From NCBI GenBank assembly GCA_945889085.1, contig CAMDBM010000011.1, forward strand, positions 1-64,000: a DNA stretch of 64,000 bases, written 5' to 3'. The position numbers were made by a program, and so were the translations under genes. Below, in pieces: positions 48,894 to 56,857 of the stretch. Source of the stretch: WLJO01 sp945889085. Lineage in GTDB: Bacteria > Actinomycetota > Acidimicrobiia > Acidimicrobiales > Ilumatobacteraceae. The notes beneath the pieces are model-generated. The model saw only the letters and a program-made list of their open reading frames with translations, did no database searches and was not told where the DNA came from. How positions within the stretch are numbered: the stretch's first letter is position 1; each line of letters opens with the position of its first letter.

Positions 48894-50567
48894 CTATTCG
48901 ACCCCGAAGAGATACGGGTACAGCTGCTGACCACCCCGGAGCACCTCGGCCTGTGCACCCGGTCGGTGCTCGTGGATCCACTCCACGATCGACGCGGTGA
49001 CCGATGACGGAGCTTCTGCACCCTCGATCACGGTGACGATCTCGGCCGTGGGGCTGACGATGTGGTTGAGCAGGGCGATCATCACAGACAGCAGGTTGTC
49101 GGCAACCGCAACAATGCCGTCGCCGCGAACCAGACCGATCCAGTCACCCACCCGAACCGCTCCGACCGGCGTCGTGACATCGCGCACGGCCTGGGTCACC
49201 TCGCCGGTGACCACGCTGGACGCGGCGTCGGTCATCTCGGCCGCGTTCGCCTCGGCGTCCATCACGGGGTCGTACACAACGAGCGCCGCCAGCGCTTCGG
49301 GCATCGACTGGGTCGGAACCACCCGAACCGTCTTATCGGTGAGTGCATTCACCTGCTCCGCCACCGGGATGATGTTCTTGTTGTTCGGGAGCAGCACGAC
49401 TTCGCGGGCATTGACATGGGCGACTGCCTCGAGCAATTCGGCAGTCGACGGGTTCATCGTCTGGCCGCCGGTCACGATCCCCTGCACGCCCAGTTGCCAA
49501 AACAACTCGGCAAGCCCGTCTCCGCTGCACACGGCAACGATCGCTGTGGTGACCGCCGGTAGCCCGATTGCGGGGGGTTCCCCGCCGTACATCCTCGCCT
49601 CGCGAGCGGCGTGCTCCTCACCCACCTCGTCGAACAGGTCAGTGACACGGATGCCACGTGGGCGGCCGCCGAGGTCCAGCGCAACCTCCACGGCGGCACC
49701 GACATCGTTGGTGTGAACGTGACAGTTCCAGATGCCGTCGCCGCCGACCACCACGATCGACCCGCCGATGGCTCCCCAGCCCTGCTTGAAGTCCTCGATC
49801 AGGTCGTCGACGAGATCCAGGAAGTACATCACCTCATAACGCAGGTCCGACACGTCATCGTCACCGCGGTGGGCCACCCGCTCGAACTGGGCGAGCGACG
49901 GGCCGGTGATCACCTCGGGCTCCGGGATCGGATCGCCGGCCACCACGTTGAGCGCGGCGTCGAGCAGCAGCAGGAACCCTGCGCCACCTGCGTCGACAAC
50001 CCCTGCCTCTTTGAGCACCGCCAGTTGGTTCGGCGTGTCAGCCAGAGCCTCCCTGCCCGCCGAACGCGCTTCGCGCAGCACATCGACCAACCGACCACCA
50101 CGGTCAGCAGCACGGCGTGCGCCGATCGATGCCTTCTTCGTCACCGTCAAGATGGTGCCCTCGATCGGCTTGAGGACCGCCTTGTACGCGGATGCGGATG
50201 CCGCCTCAAAGGCCTCTGCCACGCGTTCGCCCGTCAGGTCGCCCGTGGCCCCCATCCGTTCGAACACACCGACAAAGCCACGCAGGATCTGGCTGAGGAT
50301 GACCCCCGAATTTCCCCGCGCCCCCATCAGCGAGCCGTGAGCGATCGCCTTGCAGGTGGAATTAAGGTCGGCAGCGGCAGCCTCCACCTCGCCAACGACG
50401 GCGTCGAGCGTGCGGGCCATGTTGGTCCCGGTATCGCCGTCGGGCACCGGGTACACGTTCAGGCGATTGATGCCCTCCTGATGGGCCTTCACGGCATCAC
50501 GGAACGTGGTCATGATGTCCCGTAGGCCATCTGCCCCCAAGCGCTCCAGAACCGCCACGATGGGCAT
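48894..50567 (-). CDS. DAK2-domain kinase-like protein (FakA / YloV family)
   Basis: A 557-residue protein. The N-terminal DhaL/DAK2 domain (about 20-200) has RLNVYPVPDGDTGTNMARTL and AHGSLMGARGNSGVILSQILRGF, the ATP-binding aspartates and glycine loop. A middle domain follows, then a C-terminal EDD-like part (VSPTAEIVTVIEGAEAPSSVTASIVEWIHEHRPGAQAEVLRGGQQLYPYLFGVE). In Firmicutes this is FakA, which phosphorylates fatty acids bound to FakB (DegV); no DegV gene is adjacent. It lies between rpmB and recG, a conserved order. The ATG at 50567 is assumed; a TTG at 50582 has a stronger GGGAGGGG just before it. Confidence 0.88.
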   Translation of the reverse strand: MPIVAVLERLGADGLRDIMTTFRDAVKAHQEGINRLNVYPVPDGDTGTNMARTLDAVVGEVEAAAADLNSTCKAIAHGSLMGARGNSGVILSQILRGFVGVFERMGATGDLTGERVAEAFEAASASAYKAVLKPIEGTILTVTKKASIGARRAADRGGRLVDVLREARSAGREALADTPNQLAVLKEAGVVDAGGAGFLLLLDAALNVVAGDPIPEPEVITGPSLAQFERVAHRGDDDVSDLRYEVMYFLDLVDDLIEDFKQGWGAIGGSIVVVGGDGIWNCHVHTNDVGAAVEVALDLGGRPRGIRVTDLFDEVGEEHAAREARMYGGEPPAIGLPAVTTAIVAVCSGDGLAELFWQLGVQGIVTGGQTMNPSTAELLEAVAHVNAREVVLLPNNKNIIPVAEQVNALTDKTVRVVPTQSMPEALAALVVYDPVMDAEANAAEMTDAASSVVTGEVTQAVRDVTTPVGAVRVGDWIGLVRGDGIVAVADNLLSVMIALLNHIVSPTAEIVTVIEGAEAPSSVTASIVEWIHEHRPGAQAEVLRGGQQLYPYLFGVE

Positions 50568-50694
50568 GGTACCGAGGGTCAACCCCCTCCCGAAGGGACC
50601 CGTGCGCTATCTGAACAGCAGATGAACCCTATGCCTGCTATCTGCCCCGGGCCCTTAGGGTTCTCGCCCAAGCCGCTGATAGCGTGGCCGAACT

Positions 50695-50889
50695 ATGGCA
50701 AGTGTCTGCGAAATCTGTAGCAAGCACCCGTCCTGGGGCATGTCGGTGTCGCACTCGCACCGTCGCACCAAGCGTCGGTGGAATCCGAACATCCAACGTG
50801 TCCGTGCGCTGGTCAACGGGGCGCCCAAACGCGTCTACGTCTGCACCGGCTGCATCAAGTCGGGCAAGATCGTCAAAGCCGGCCACTGA
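50695..50889 (+). CDS. rpmB: 50S ribosomal protein L28
   Basis: A 64-residue ribosomal protein: CEICSKHPSWGMSVSHSHRRTKRRWNPNIQRVRALVNGAPKRVYVCTGCIKSGKIVKAGH. Two Cys pairs (CEIC, CTGC) suggest the zinc-bound form. TAGCGT lies nine bases before the ATG; no Shine-Dalgarno is seen. Divergent from the FakA-like gene. Confidence 0.95.
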   Translation: MASVCEICSKHPSWGMSVSHSHRRTKRRWNPNIQRVRALVNGAPKRVYVCTGCIKSGKIVKAGH

Positions 50890-50896
50890 ACTAGCC

Positions 50897-51118
50897 ATGC
50901 AAGGCGTCATCAAGGCCTACGACCCGGTCACCAAGGACGGAGTGGTCCTGACCGACACGGACCTGTCCGAGTACGACCTCGCCCAGAACGCCCTCGTGGG
51001 TTCGGTCTTCCGCATGTTGCGGCCCGGGCAGCGAGTGATTTTCGACCTCGACGACTCGGGCCGGGCCACACACCTGCGCCTCGGATCCGAGGTTGACATG
51101 GGCACACCCAGCGTCTGA
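50897..51118 (+). CDS. 73-residue cold-shock-domain-like protein
   Basis: A small basic-acidic protein reading MQGVIKAYDPVTKDGVVLTDTDLSEYDLAQNALVGSVFRMLRPGQRVIFDLDDSGRATHLRLGSEVDM. The pattern G-V-I-K-x-Y-D-P...G-V-V, an internal helix, then GQRVIFDLDDSGRATHLRLG resembles a cold-shock OB barrel, but the aromatic RNA-binding motifs RNP1/RNP2 are not clear. Function is unknown. It lies 7 bp after rpmB and 55 bp before pckG, so it is probably cotranscribed. Confidence 0.7.
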   Translation: MQGVIKAYDPVTKDGVVLTDTDLSEYDLAQNALVGSVFRMLRPGQRVIFDLDDSGRATHLRLGSEVDMGTPSV

Positions 51119-51173
51119 GCTGGCCCAACCCGACCGCCAAACAAACCCTGTCACCTCAGGAGTCGTCGCGACT

Positions 51174-52973
51174 ATGACCGCCATCACCAGCAACAGCAGA
51201 CTCCAGCAGTGGGTGTCGGACTGGGAAGCAGTATTCGAGCCTGCGAACGTGGTGTGGTGCGACGGATCGTCTGAGGAGTACGACCGACTCTGTCAGGGGC
51301 TTGTCGATGCAGGCACCTTTGTGCGCCTCGACGACGCCAAGCGACCCAACTCGTACTGGGCCCACTCCGATCCGGGCGATGTCGCTCGGGTGGAGGACCG
51401 GACGTTCATCTGTACGGCGAACCCCGCCGATGCCGGCCCCAACAACAACTGGCGCGAACCCGACCTGATGCGCGCCGACATGCGTGCCCTGTACGCGGGC
51501 TCGATGCGCGGGCGCACCATGTACGTGGTGCCGTTCTCCATGGGGCCACTCGGCTCCCCCATCGCTCATATCGGCGTGCAACTGACCGACTCCGCCTACG
51601 TTGCGGTGAGCATGCGGATCATGACCCGTATGGGGCAGGGCGCACTCGATGTGCTCGGCCACGACGGCGAGTGGGTTCCCTGCCTGCACTCGGTCGGCGC
51701 GCCCCTCGAATCCGGACAGCTGGACTCCGCCTGGCCGTGCAACCCGGACAACAAGTTCATTGTCCACTTCCCCGAGACCAGAGAGATCTGGTCGTTCGGT
51801 TCGGGCTACGGCGGCAATGCCCTGCTCGGCAAGAAGTGCTTCGCCCTCCGCATCGCCTCGGTGATGGCACGTGACAACGGATGGCTCGCCGAGCACATGC
51901 TCATCCTCAAGCTCACGGCCCCCAACGCCGACGTCAAGTACGTGGCTGCGGCATTCCCGTCCGCCTGCGGGAAGACGAACCTCGCGATGCTTGTGCCCAC
52001 CGTGCCCGGCTGGACGGTCGAGACAGTCGGCGACGACATCTGCTGGATGAAGTTCGGGCCCGACGGCCGCCTGTATGCCATCAACCCGGAGGCGGGTTTC
52101 TTCGGCGTGGCACCCGGAACCAGCAAGGACACCAATCCGAACGCGATGAGGACCCTGTGGGGCAATGCGATCTTCACGAACACTGCGCTGACCCCGGACC
52201 TCGACACGTGGTGGGAGGGGATGACCGAGCAGCCGCCTGCCGAGGCAACCGACTGGCGCGGCAACCCGTGGACCCCGTCCTCGGACACCCCTGCTGCGCA
52301 CCCGAATGCTCGCTTCACGGTCGCGGCCAGCCAGTGCCCGTCCATCGCACCCGAGTGGGAGGACCCCAAGGGAGTCCCGATCTCGGCAATCCTCTTCGGC
52401 GGCCGCCGCCGCACCACGGTTCCGCTCGTGAACGAGGCGCGCGACTGGGAGCACGGTGTCTTCCTCGGCTCGATCATGGCCAGCGAGACCACGGCCGCGG
52501 CTGCAGGCGCGGTGGGCCAGTTGCGCTTCGATCCGATGGCCATGCTGCCGTTCTGCGGTTACGACATGGGCTCTTACTTCAAGCACTGGCTCACCGTGGG
52601 TAACTCCACCGAGGCCAGCAATCTGCCGAAAATCTTCTTCGTCAACTGGTTCCGCCGCGACGACAGCGGCCGGTTCCTGTGGCCGGGCTTCGGCGAGAAC
52701 AGCCGGGTGCTCAAGTGGGTGTTCGAGCGGGTTGCCGGAACCGCCACGGCGCAGGAGAGCCCGATCGGGCTGCTGCCCACCGCCGGTCAGATCGACACGA
52801 CCGGCCTCCAGGTGAGCGACGCCGACATGGCTGATCTGCTCTCGGTCGACCGGGACGGTTGGCGGCAGGCGGTGCCGCAGATCCGTGAGCACTTCGCCAA
52901 GTTCGGCGACCGGCTCCCGGTCGAACTCCTTGAACAGCTCGATGGGCTGGAAAAGGCGCTTGCCGAAGGCTGA
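51174..52973 (+). CDS. pckG: Phosphoenolpyruvate carboxykinase (GTP)
   Basis: A 599-residue enzyme that converts oxaloacetate and GTP to phosphoenolpyruvate, GDP and CO2 in gluconeogenesis. Diagnostic are YVVPFSMGPLGSPIAHIGVQLTDSAYVAV, FPSACGKTNLAML (P-loop with the reactive Cys of the GTP-type), VGDDICWMKFGPDGRLYAINPEAGFFGVAPGT and FGGRRRTTVPLV. The ATG at 51174 has CAGGAG eleven bases upstream. It ends 8 bp from the convergent response regulator. Confidence 0.97.
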   Translation: MTAITSNSRLQQWVSDWEAVFEPANVVWCDGSSEEYDRLCQGLVDAGTFVRLDDAKRPNSYWAHSDPGDVARVEDRTFICTANPADAGPNNNWREPDLMRADMRALYAGSMRGRTMYVVPFSMGPLGSPIAHIGVQLTDSAYVAVSMRIMTRMGQGALDVLGHDGEWVPCLHSVGAPLESGQLDSAWPCNPDNKFIVHFPETREIWSFGSGYGGNALLGKKCFALRIASVMARDNGWLAEHMLILKLTAPNADVKYVAAAFPSACGKTNLAMLVPTVPGWTVETVGDDICWMKFGPDGRLYAINPEAGFFGVAPGTSKDTNPNAMRTLWGNAIFTNTALTPDLDTWWEGMTEQPPAEATDWRGNPWTPSSDTPAAHPNARFTVAASQCPSIAPEWEDPKGVPISAILFGGRRRTTVPLVNEARDWEHGVFLGSIMASETTAAAAGAVGQLRFDPMAMLPFCGYDMGSYFKHWLTVGNSTEASNLPKIFFVNWFRRDDSGRFLWPGFGENSRVLKWVFERVAGTATAQESPIGLLPTAGQIDTTGLQVSDADMADLLSVDRDGWRQAVPQIREHFAKFGDRLPVELLEQLDGLEKALAEG

Positions 52974-52981
52974 GGACGGCC

Positions 52982-53668
52982 CTAGGCCATCAGGCGATAA
53001 CCGAGCCCGCGTACCGTCACGATGAGTTTCGGGTCGTCGGGGTGGTCCTCGAGTTTCACCCGGAGCCTCCGGACGTGCGCGTCCACCAGGCGGGAGTCGC
53101 CCAGGTACTCATAGCCCCACACCAGCTCGAGTAACTGGTCGCGTGAGAGCACGGCGCCAGCGTGGTCCGCGAACTCGCAGACGAGTCGGTATTCGGTCTT
53201 GGTGAGGCTCAGTTCCTTACCGGCCTTGAGCACCACACCCTGCTCACGACGGAGCTCGACGTCGCCGAAGACCGAGGACCGTGCCGGCACAGCCGGCGCC
53301 TCGTGCAACTGCACACGACGGAGCAGCGCCCGGATCCTGGCCGCTAGTTCTTTCGCAATGACCGGCTTGGTGACGTAGTCGTCTGCGCCCGCCTCCAGAC
53401 CCGCAACGAGGTCGTAGGTGTCGGTCTGGGCCGTGACGATGATGATGGGAACGATGCTCGTTGCCCGGATGGCCCGGCAAACCTCGAAGCCGGAGAGGTC
53501 CGGCAGGCGCAGGTCCAGCAGCACCAGTTCGGGTTCCCGCATCTGGAATGCCTCCAGCCCGGCCCGGCCCGTCGGGGCCTCCCGAACGGTGTACCCCTCG
53601 TCCTCGAGCGCGAGCGTCAGGGCGAGACGGATGTGGTCGTCGTCCTCGATGAAGAGCAATTCGTGCAC
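52982..53668 (-). CDS. OmpR-family response regulator (MtrA-like)
   Basis: A 228-residue regulator. The receiver has FIEDDDHIRLALTLALEDEGY, LVLLDLRLPDLSGFEV (phosphorylated Asp) and YVTKPVIAKELAARI (Lys). The winged-helix output domain (SVFGDVELRREQGVVLKAGKELSLTKTEYRLVCEFADHAGAVLSRDQLLELVWGYEYLGDSRLVDAHVRRLRVKLEDHPDDPKLIVTVRGLGYRLM) is OmpR type. Its divergent partner is a kinase with a GerMN lipoprotein behind it, which matches the MtrA-MtrB-LpqB set of actinobacteria. The GTG at 53668 is preferred to a longer start at 53707. Confidence 0.88.
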   Translation of the reverse strand: MHELLFIEDDDHIRLALTLALEDEGYTVREAPTGRAGLEAFQMREPELVLLDLRLPDLSGFEVCRAIRATSIVPIIIVTAQTDTYDLVAGLEAGADDYVTKPVIAKELAARIRALLRRVQLHEAPAVPARSSVFGDVELRREQGVVLKAGKELSLTKTEYRLVCEFADHAGAVLSRDQLLELVWGYEYLGDSRLVDAHVRRLRVKLEDHPDDPKLIVTVRGLGYRLMA

Positions 53669-53708
53669 AGTCCGGACATTCTGGCCGCCCGGCCACAGAT
53701 TTCTCACT

Positions 53709-53750
53709 TGTTACAGAACCCGCACAAAACGGGCGGCGATCTGTCACAGA
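53709..53750. promoter_or_regulatory. Direct repeats in the divergent two-component promoter region
   Basis: TGTTACAGA (53709-53717) and TGTCACAGA (53742-53750) are repeated 33 bp apart, about three helical turns. GTCACA-type repeats are reported MtrA targets in mycobacteria, so these may be autoregulatory sites of the adjacent regulator. Confidence 0.45.
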
Positions 53751-53781
53751 GGGATCGCATGATGATCTCGTTCACGCTGCC

Positions 53782-53818
53782 CCGGTGAGGTGCCTTCCTC
53801 CCCCTGGTGCCTCACCGG
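53782..53818. other. Hairpin in the two-component intergenic region
   Basis: CCGGTGAGG (53782-53790) and CCTCACCGG (53810-53818) form a perfect 9-bp stem around 19 bases. Its role is unclear: it lies upstream of the kinase gene and may be an operator or leader structure. Confidence 0.4.
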
Positions 53819-53884
53819 CCAGCGAGACCCTGCCCCGATTGGCCGTGTGCCACCGGCGACCCGAAGATGGAGCATGCTGGAGAG

Positions 53885-55336
53885 GTGCCGCTGCTCTCAC
53901 CGAGGATCCAGAACCTCCACCTGCCGCGGAGAAAGCCCGGCCTGCGGGCACAGGTCACCATCTTTTTCCTGCTCACCGGTCTGGTCGTTTCGATGTCGCT
54001 GTCGATCATCACGTACGCCGTCGCCCGGAACTACCTGATCAGCCAGCGCCAGAAGACCGCCCAGAGTCAGGCCTTCACCAATGCTGCGCTCGTCCAGACG
54101 CGGGTGAGGGACCTCCAGGACCGAGGACTCTCGCAGGTTCGGGCCATCGACAGTGTCACCACCGAACGCGACGGATTTTCCCTTCTGGTCCTGGTGGACG
54201 GCGCAACCGTGACCCGCTTCTCCAACCGACCACCGCTGGAGGCCACCCTGCCCAAGGACCTGCTCGCGCGCGTCGGCAGCGGCGGACTGTCCGGCACCCA
54301 ACAGTTCTCGCTCCAGTCGCCCTCAACCCGGTTCGCGTCGCTCGATGGTCAGCCCTACCTCGCTGTCGGCGTGACGGTACCCGGCATCTCCGCGAGCTAT
54401 TACGAGGCCTTTCCCCTGTCCGGCGTGCAGCGCACCTTGCGCGTGATCGCCACTTCTCTCATCATCGCGTCGGCAGTCACCACTGCAGCGGCCGCCGGGC
54501 TCGGTCTCTGGAACAGCCGCCGTCTCATGCGACCCCTCTCGCGGGTGGCCAGTGCCGCCGGCGAACTCGCTGCCGGGGCCCTCGACGTCCGTCTCGAGCG
54601 CGAGGACGATCCCGACCTCGACCGACTGGCCGATTCCTTCAACGCCATGGCCGACGCCGTGCAGACGAGGATCCAGCGCGAGGCGCGTTTCGCGTCCGAC
54701 GTCAGCCACGAACTTCGCTCGCCCATCACGGCGCTCAGCGCGGCCGTTGACATGCTCGACGCACGGCGCGACGAGTTCCAGGGCCGCACCGGGCAGGCAC
54801 TCGAAGTCGTCGTCACGCAGGTGCGACGGTTCGACCGGATGGTGCTCGACCTGCTCGAGCTCGCCCGCCTCGATGCCGGTGCCACAGAGGTGAACCTCGA
54901 ACCGCTCGTGCCCGAGGGCACCATTCGTCGCATCGCACAGCGATACGGCTACGCGGACGTTCCCATCGTGACCGGACCCGGTGCGAACGATCCGGTCGGT
55001 CTGGACAAGCTCCGGCTCGAGCGTATTGTCGGCAACCTGTTGGACAACGCAAAGCACCACGCCGATGGTCCGGAACGAATCACCGTGGACCGGATCGACG
55101 GTGACATCCACATTGCGGTGGAGGACGCAGGCCCAGGTGTCACCGAAGCGGAGAAGCTGCGGATATTCGAACGGTTCGCCCGAGGTACCGCAGCACGTCA
55201 CCGCGTCGGGACCGGTCTGGGGCTCGCACTCGTGGCCGAGCACGCCGCCGCGCTCGGGGGTCGGGCCTGGGTGGAGGACCGCCAGGGGGGCGGAGCACGC
55301 TTCGTCGTTGCCATACCGGCAGGAGCACCCAAGTGA
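53885..55336 (+). CDS. Membrane sensor histidine kinase (MtrB-like)
   Basis: A protein of about 483 residues with one helix near the N-terminus (QVTIFFLLTGLVVSMSLSIITYAV), an extracytoplasmic sensor of about 150 residues, a second helix (IATSLIIASAVTTAAAAGLGLW) and a HAMP linker. FASDVSHELRSPITALSAAVD is the phosphoaccepting His box and the ATPase has IVGNLLDNAKHHA, IAVEDAGPGV and GTGLGLALVAEHAAALGG. The start is uncertain: the GTG at 53885 lies six bases after CATGCT and follows GGAGAG directly, while an ATG at 53867 is also in frame. It overlaps the next gene by four bases. Confidence 0.9.
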   Translation: MPLLSPRIQNLHLPRRKPGLRAQVTIFFLLTGLVVSMSLSIITYAVARNYLISQRQKTAQSQAFTNAALVQTRVRDLQDRGLSQVRAIDSVTTERDGFSLLVLVDGATVTRFSNRPPLEATLPKDLLARVGSGGLSGTQQFSLQSPSTRFASLDGQPYLAVGVTVPGISASYYEAFPLSGVQRTLRVIATSLIIASAVTTAAAAGLGLWNSRRLMRPLSRVASAAGELAAGALDVRLEREDDPDLDRLADSFNAMADAVQTRIQREARFASDVSHELRSPITALSAAVDMLDARRDEFQGRTGQALEVVVTQVRRFDRMVLDLLELARLDAGATEVNLEPLVPEGTIRRIAQRYGYADVPIVTGPGANDPVGLDKLRLERIVGNLLDNAKHHADGPERITVDRIDGDIHIAVEDAGPGVTEAEKLRIFERFARGTAARHRVGTGLGLALVAEHAAALGGRAWVEDRQGGGARFVVAIPAGAPK

Positions 55337-56010
55337 GGCGGTTCTCATCGCTGGTGGTTGTCCTTGCCGTTGCTGCACTTGCTGCCTGCGGCGTCACCGA
55401 CACCGGCGAGTTCCGGGAGATCCCCGCGAACGAGTTCCCTGGAGGGCTGAGAGTAACCATCCCGCCCACCACGACGACCACGACGACTACAACCGCGCCC
55501 CCGGGACCGACCACGACGGAGCCCACGGTCACGCTCCCCCCCACGCCCACCGAGATCATCCAGATCTTTTACGTCCAGGGAATTCGAGTCCGTGCCGTCT
55601 CCATCGAGGAGCGCTCCCCTGTGCTCGTGCAGCGCAAGCTGTTCGAGCTCACCGAGCGCCGGGGCATGATGTCGAGCGAGCTGCGGCTCGCTACCGTGCT
55701 CCCTGCCGGGGCGATCCTCAACGGGGACATCAAACGCGGCGTCACCAGCGTCGAACTGGGCTCAACCCTCGACAGCGTGCTCCCCGAAGACCTGCCACTG
55801 TTCTTTGCCCAGATCGTCCTCACGGTGCTCCCGCCGAGCCGACAGGGGCAGGTGGTGTTCACCTTGGACGGCCAGCCGTACCCACCCGTGAAGGCAGACC
55901 AGACGGTGCTCGAGGCAGGAGCGCCCGTGGTCTGGGAGGACTACGAGGAACTGATCTTCGGCGAACCGCAGCCGCCGGTGTCCACCACCACGCTCTTCGG
56001 CCCGCCGTGA
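55333..56010 (+). CDS. Lipoprotein with GerMN-like domain (LpqB-like)
   Basis: A 225-residue exported protein. Its signal peptide ends in the lipobox LAACG (about residues 16-20), followed by a Thr-rich linker (about 45-70). The GerMN-like domain reads IQIFYVQGIRVRAVSIEERSPVLVQRKLFELTERR...LPAGAILNGDIKRGVTSVELGSTLDSVL. In mycobacteria the GerMN lipoprotein LpqB lies behind mtrB and modulates it. This gene is shorter than LpqB and lacks the beta-propeller part, so equivalence is partial. The GTG start overlaps the kinase stop (GTGA). Confidence 0.82.
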   Translation: MRRFSSLVVVLAVAALAACGVTDTGEFREIPANEFPGGLRVTIPPTTTTTTTTTAPPGPTTTEPTVTLPPTPTEIIQIFYVQGIRVRAVSIEERSPVLVQRKLFELTERRGMMSSELRLATVLPAGAILNGDIKRGVTSVELGSTLDSVLPEDLPLFFAQIVLTVLPPSRQGQVVFTLDGQPYPPVKADQTVLEAGAPVVWEDYEELIFGEPQPPVSTTTLFGPP

Positions 56011-56017
56011 CAACCGA

Positions 56018-56857
56018 TCAGTAGCCGAGGCGCTCTACGCGGTCCGGCTTGCGCTGCCAATTCTTGTCCACTTTCACGTGGAGCTCGAGGAAGACTCCGG
56101 CCGGCAGTTGCTTGCGCGTCGCCTCCCCGACCTCTTTGAGCACTGAGCCACCCTTGCCGATGACCATGCCCTTCTGACTCTCGCGCTCCACGATGATCTC
56201 GCAGCGGACCCTCGGCCACTCCCACTCGGTCACCCGCGTGGCAATCGAGTAGGGCAATTCGTCATGGGTGATCCGCAGCAACTGCTCCCGCACGAGCTCC
56301 GCTACCCATTCCTCGTCGGGTAGATCGGTCACGGTGTCGTCCGGGAAGTAAAGCGGACCCTCGGGCATGCGAGCGCCGAGGTACTCCACGAGCGCGGCCA
56401 CGCCCTCGCCCGTCCGCGCCGAGACGGGGAAGTACTCCTGCGCGCCAATCTCGGCAGCACGCTGGAGTTGCAGCATGAGTTCCTTGGGGCCCACGCGGTC
56501 GATCTTGTTCACCACGATGACGGCATTGGAGACATCGAACCGTCCGGCGACCCAGTGGTCGCCCTTGCCGATCTGCTGCGTGGCATCGACAACCAGACAG
56601 ACCACATCGGCGTCACCGGTGGACTCGAGCGCCGTCGCATTCACCCGTCTGCCGAGTGCGGTAACAGGCTTGTGGAGTCCGGGCGTGTCCACGAAAATGA
56701 TCTGGGATCCCGGTCGGTTCAGCACGCCACGCACCCGGAACCGGGTGGTCTGCGGCTTGTTCGACACGATCGAGACCTTCTGCCCGCAGATGGAGTTGAC
56801 GAGGCTCGACTTCCCCACGTTCGGCCTGCCAACAAGAGCAACAAAACCTGACTTCAT
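56018..56857 (-). CDS. era: GTPase Era
   Basis: A 279-residue GTPase in 16S rRNA maturation. G1 is VALVGRPNVGKSSLVNSI, G3 DTPGLHKP, G4 VNKIDRVG. The C-terminal KH domain has VIVERESQKGMVIGKGGSVLKEVGEATRKQL, with the GxxG loop, then FLELHVKVDKNWQRKPDRVERLGY. It follows corC and is the last gene of the phoH-ybeY-corC-era operon. Confidence 0.97.
   Translation of the reverse strand: MKSGFVALVGRPNVGKSSLVNSICGQKVSIVSNKPQTTRFRVRGVLNRPGSQIIFVDTPGLHKPVTALGRRVNATALESTGDADVVCLVVDATQQIGKGDHWVAGRFDVSNAVIVVNKIDRVGPKELMLQLQRAAEIGAQEYFPVSARTGEGVAALVEYLGARMPEGPLYFPDDTVTDLPDEEWVAELVREQLLRITHDELPYSIATRVTEWEWPRVRCEIIVERESQKGMVIGKGGSVLKEVGEATRKQLPAGVFLELHVKVDKNWQRKPDRVERLGY

Noticed and set aside
51156..52892. 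A 578-codon minus-strand frame opposite pckG
   Set aside because: Antisense shadow of pckG with Arg/Gly/His-rich composition.
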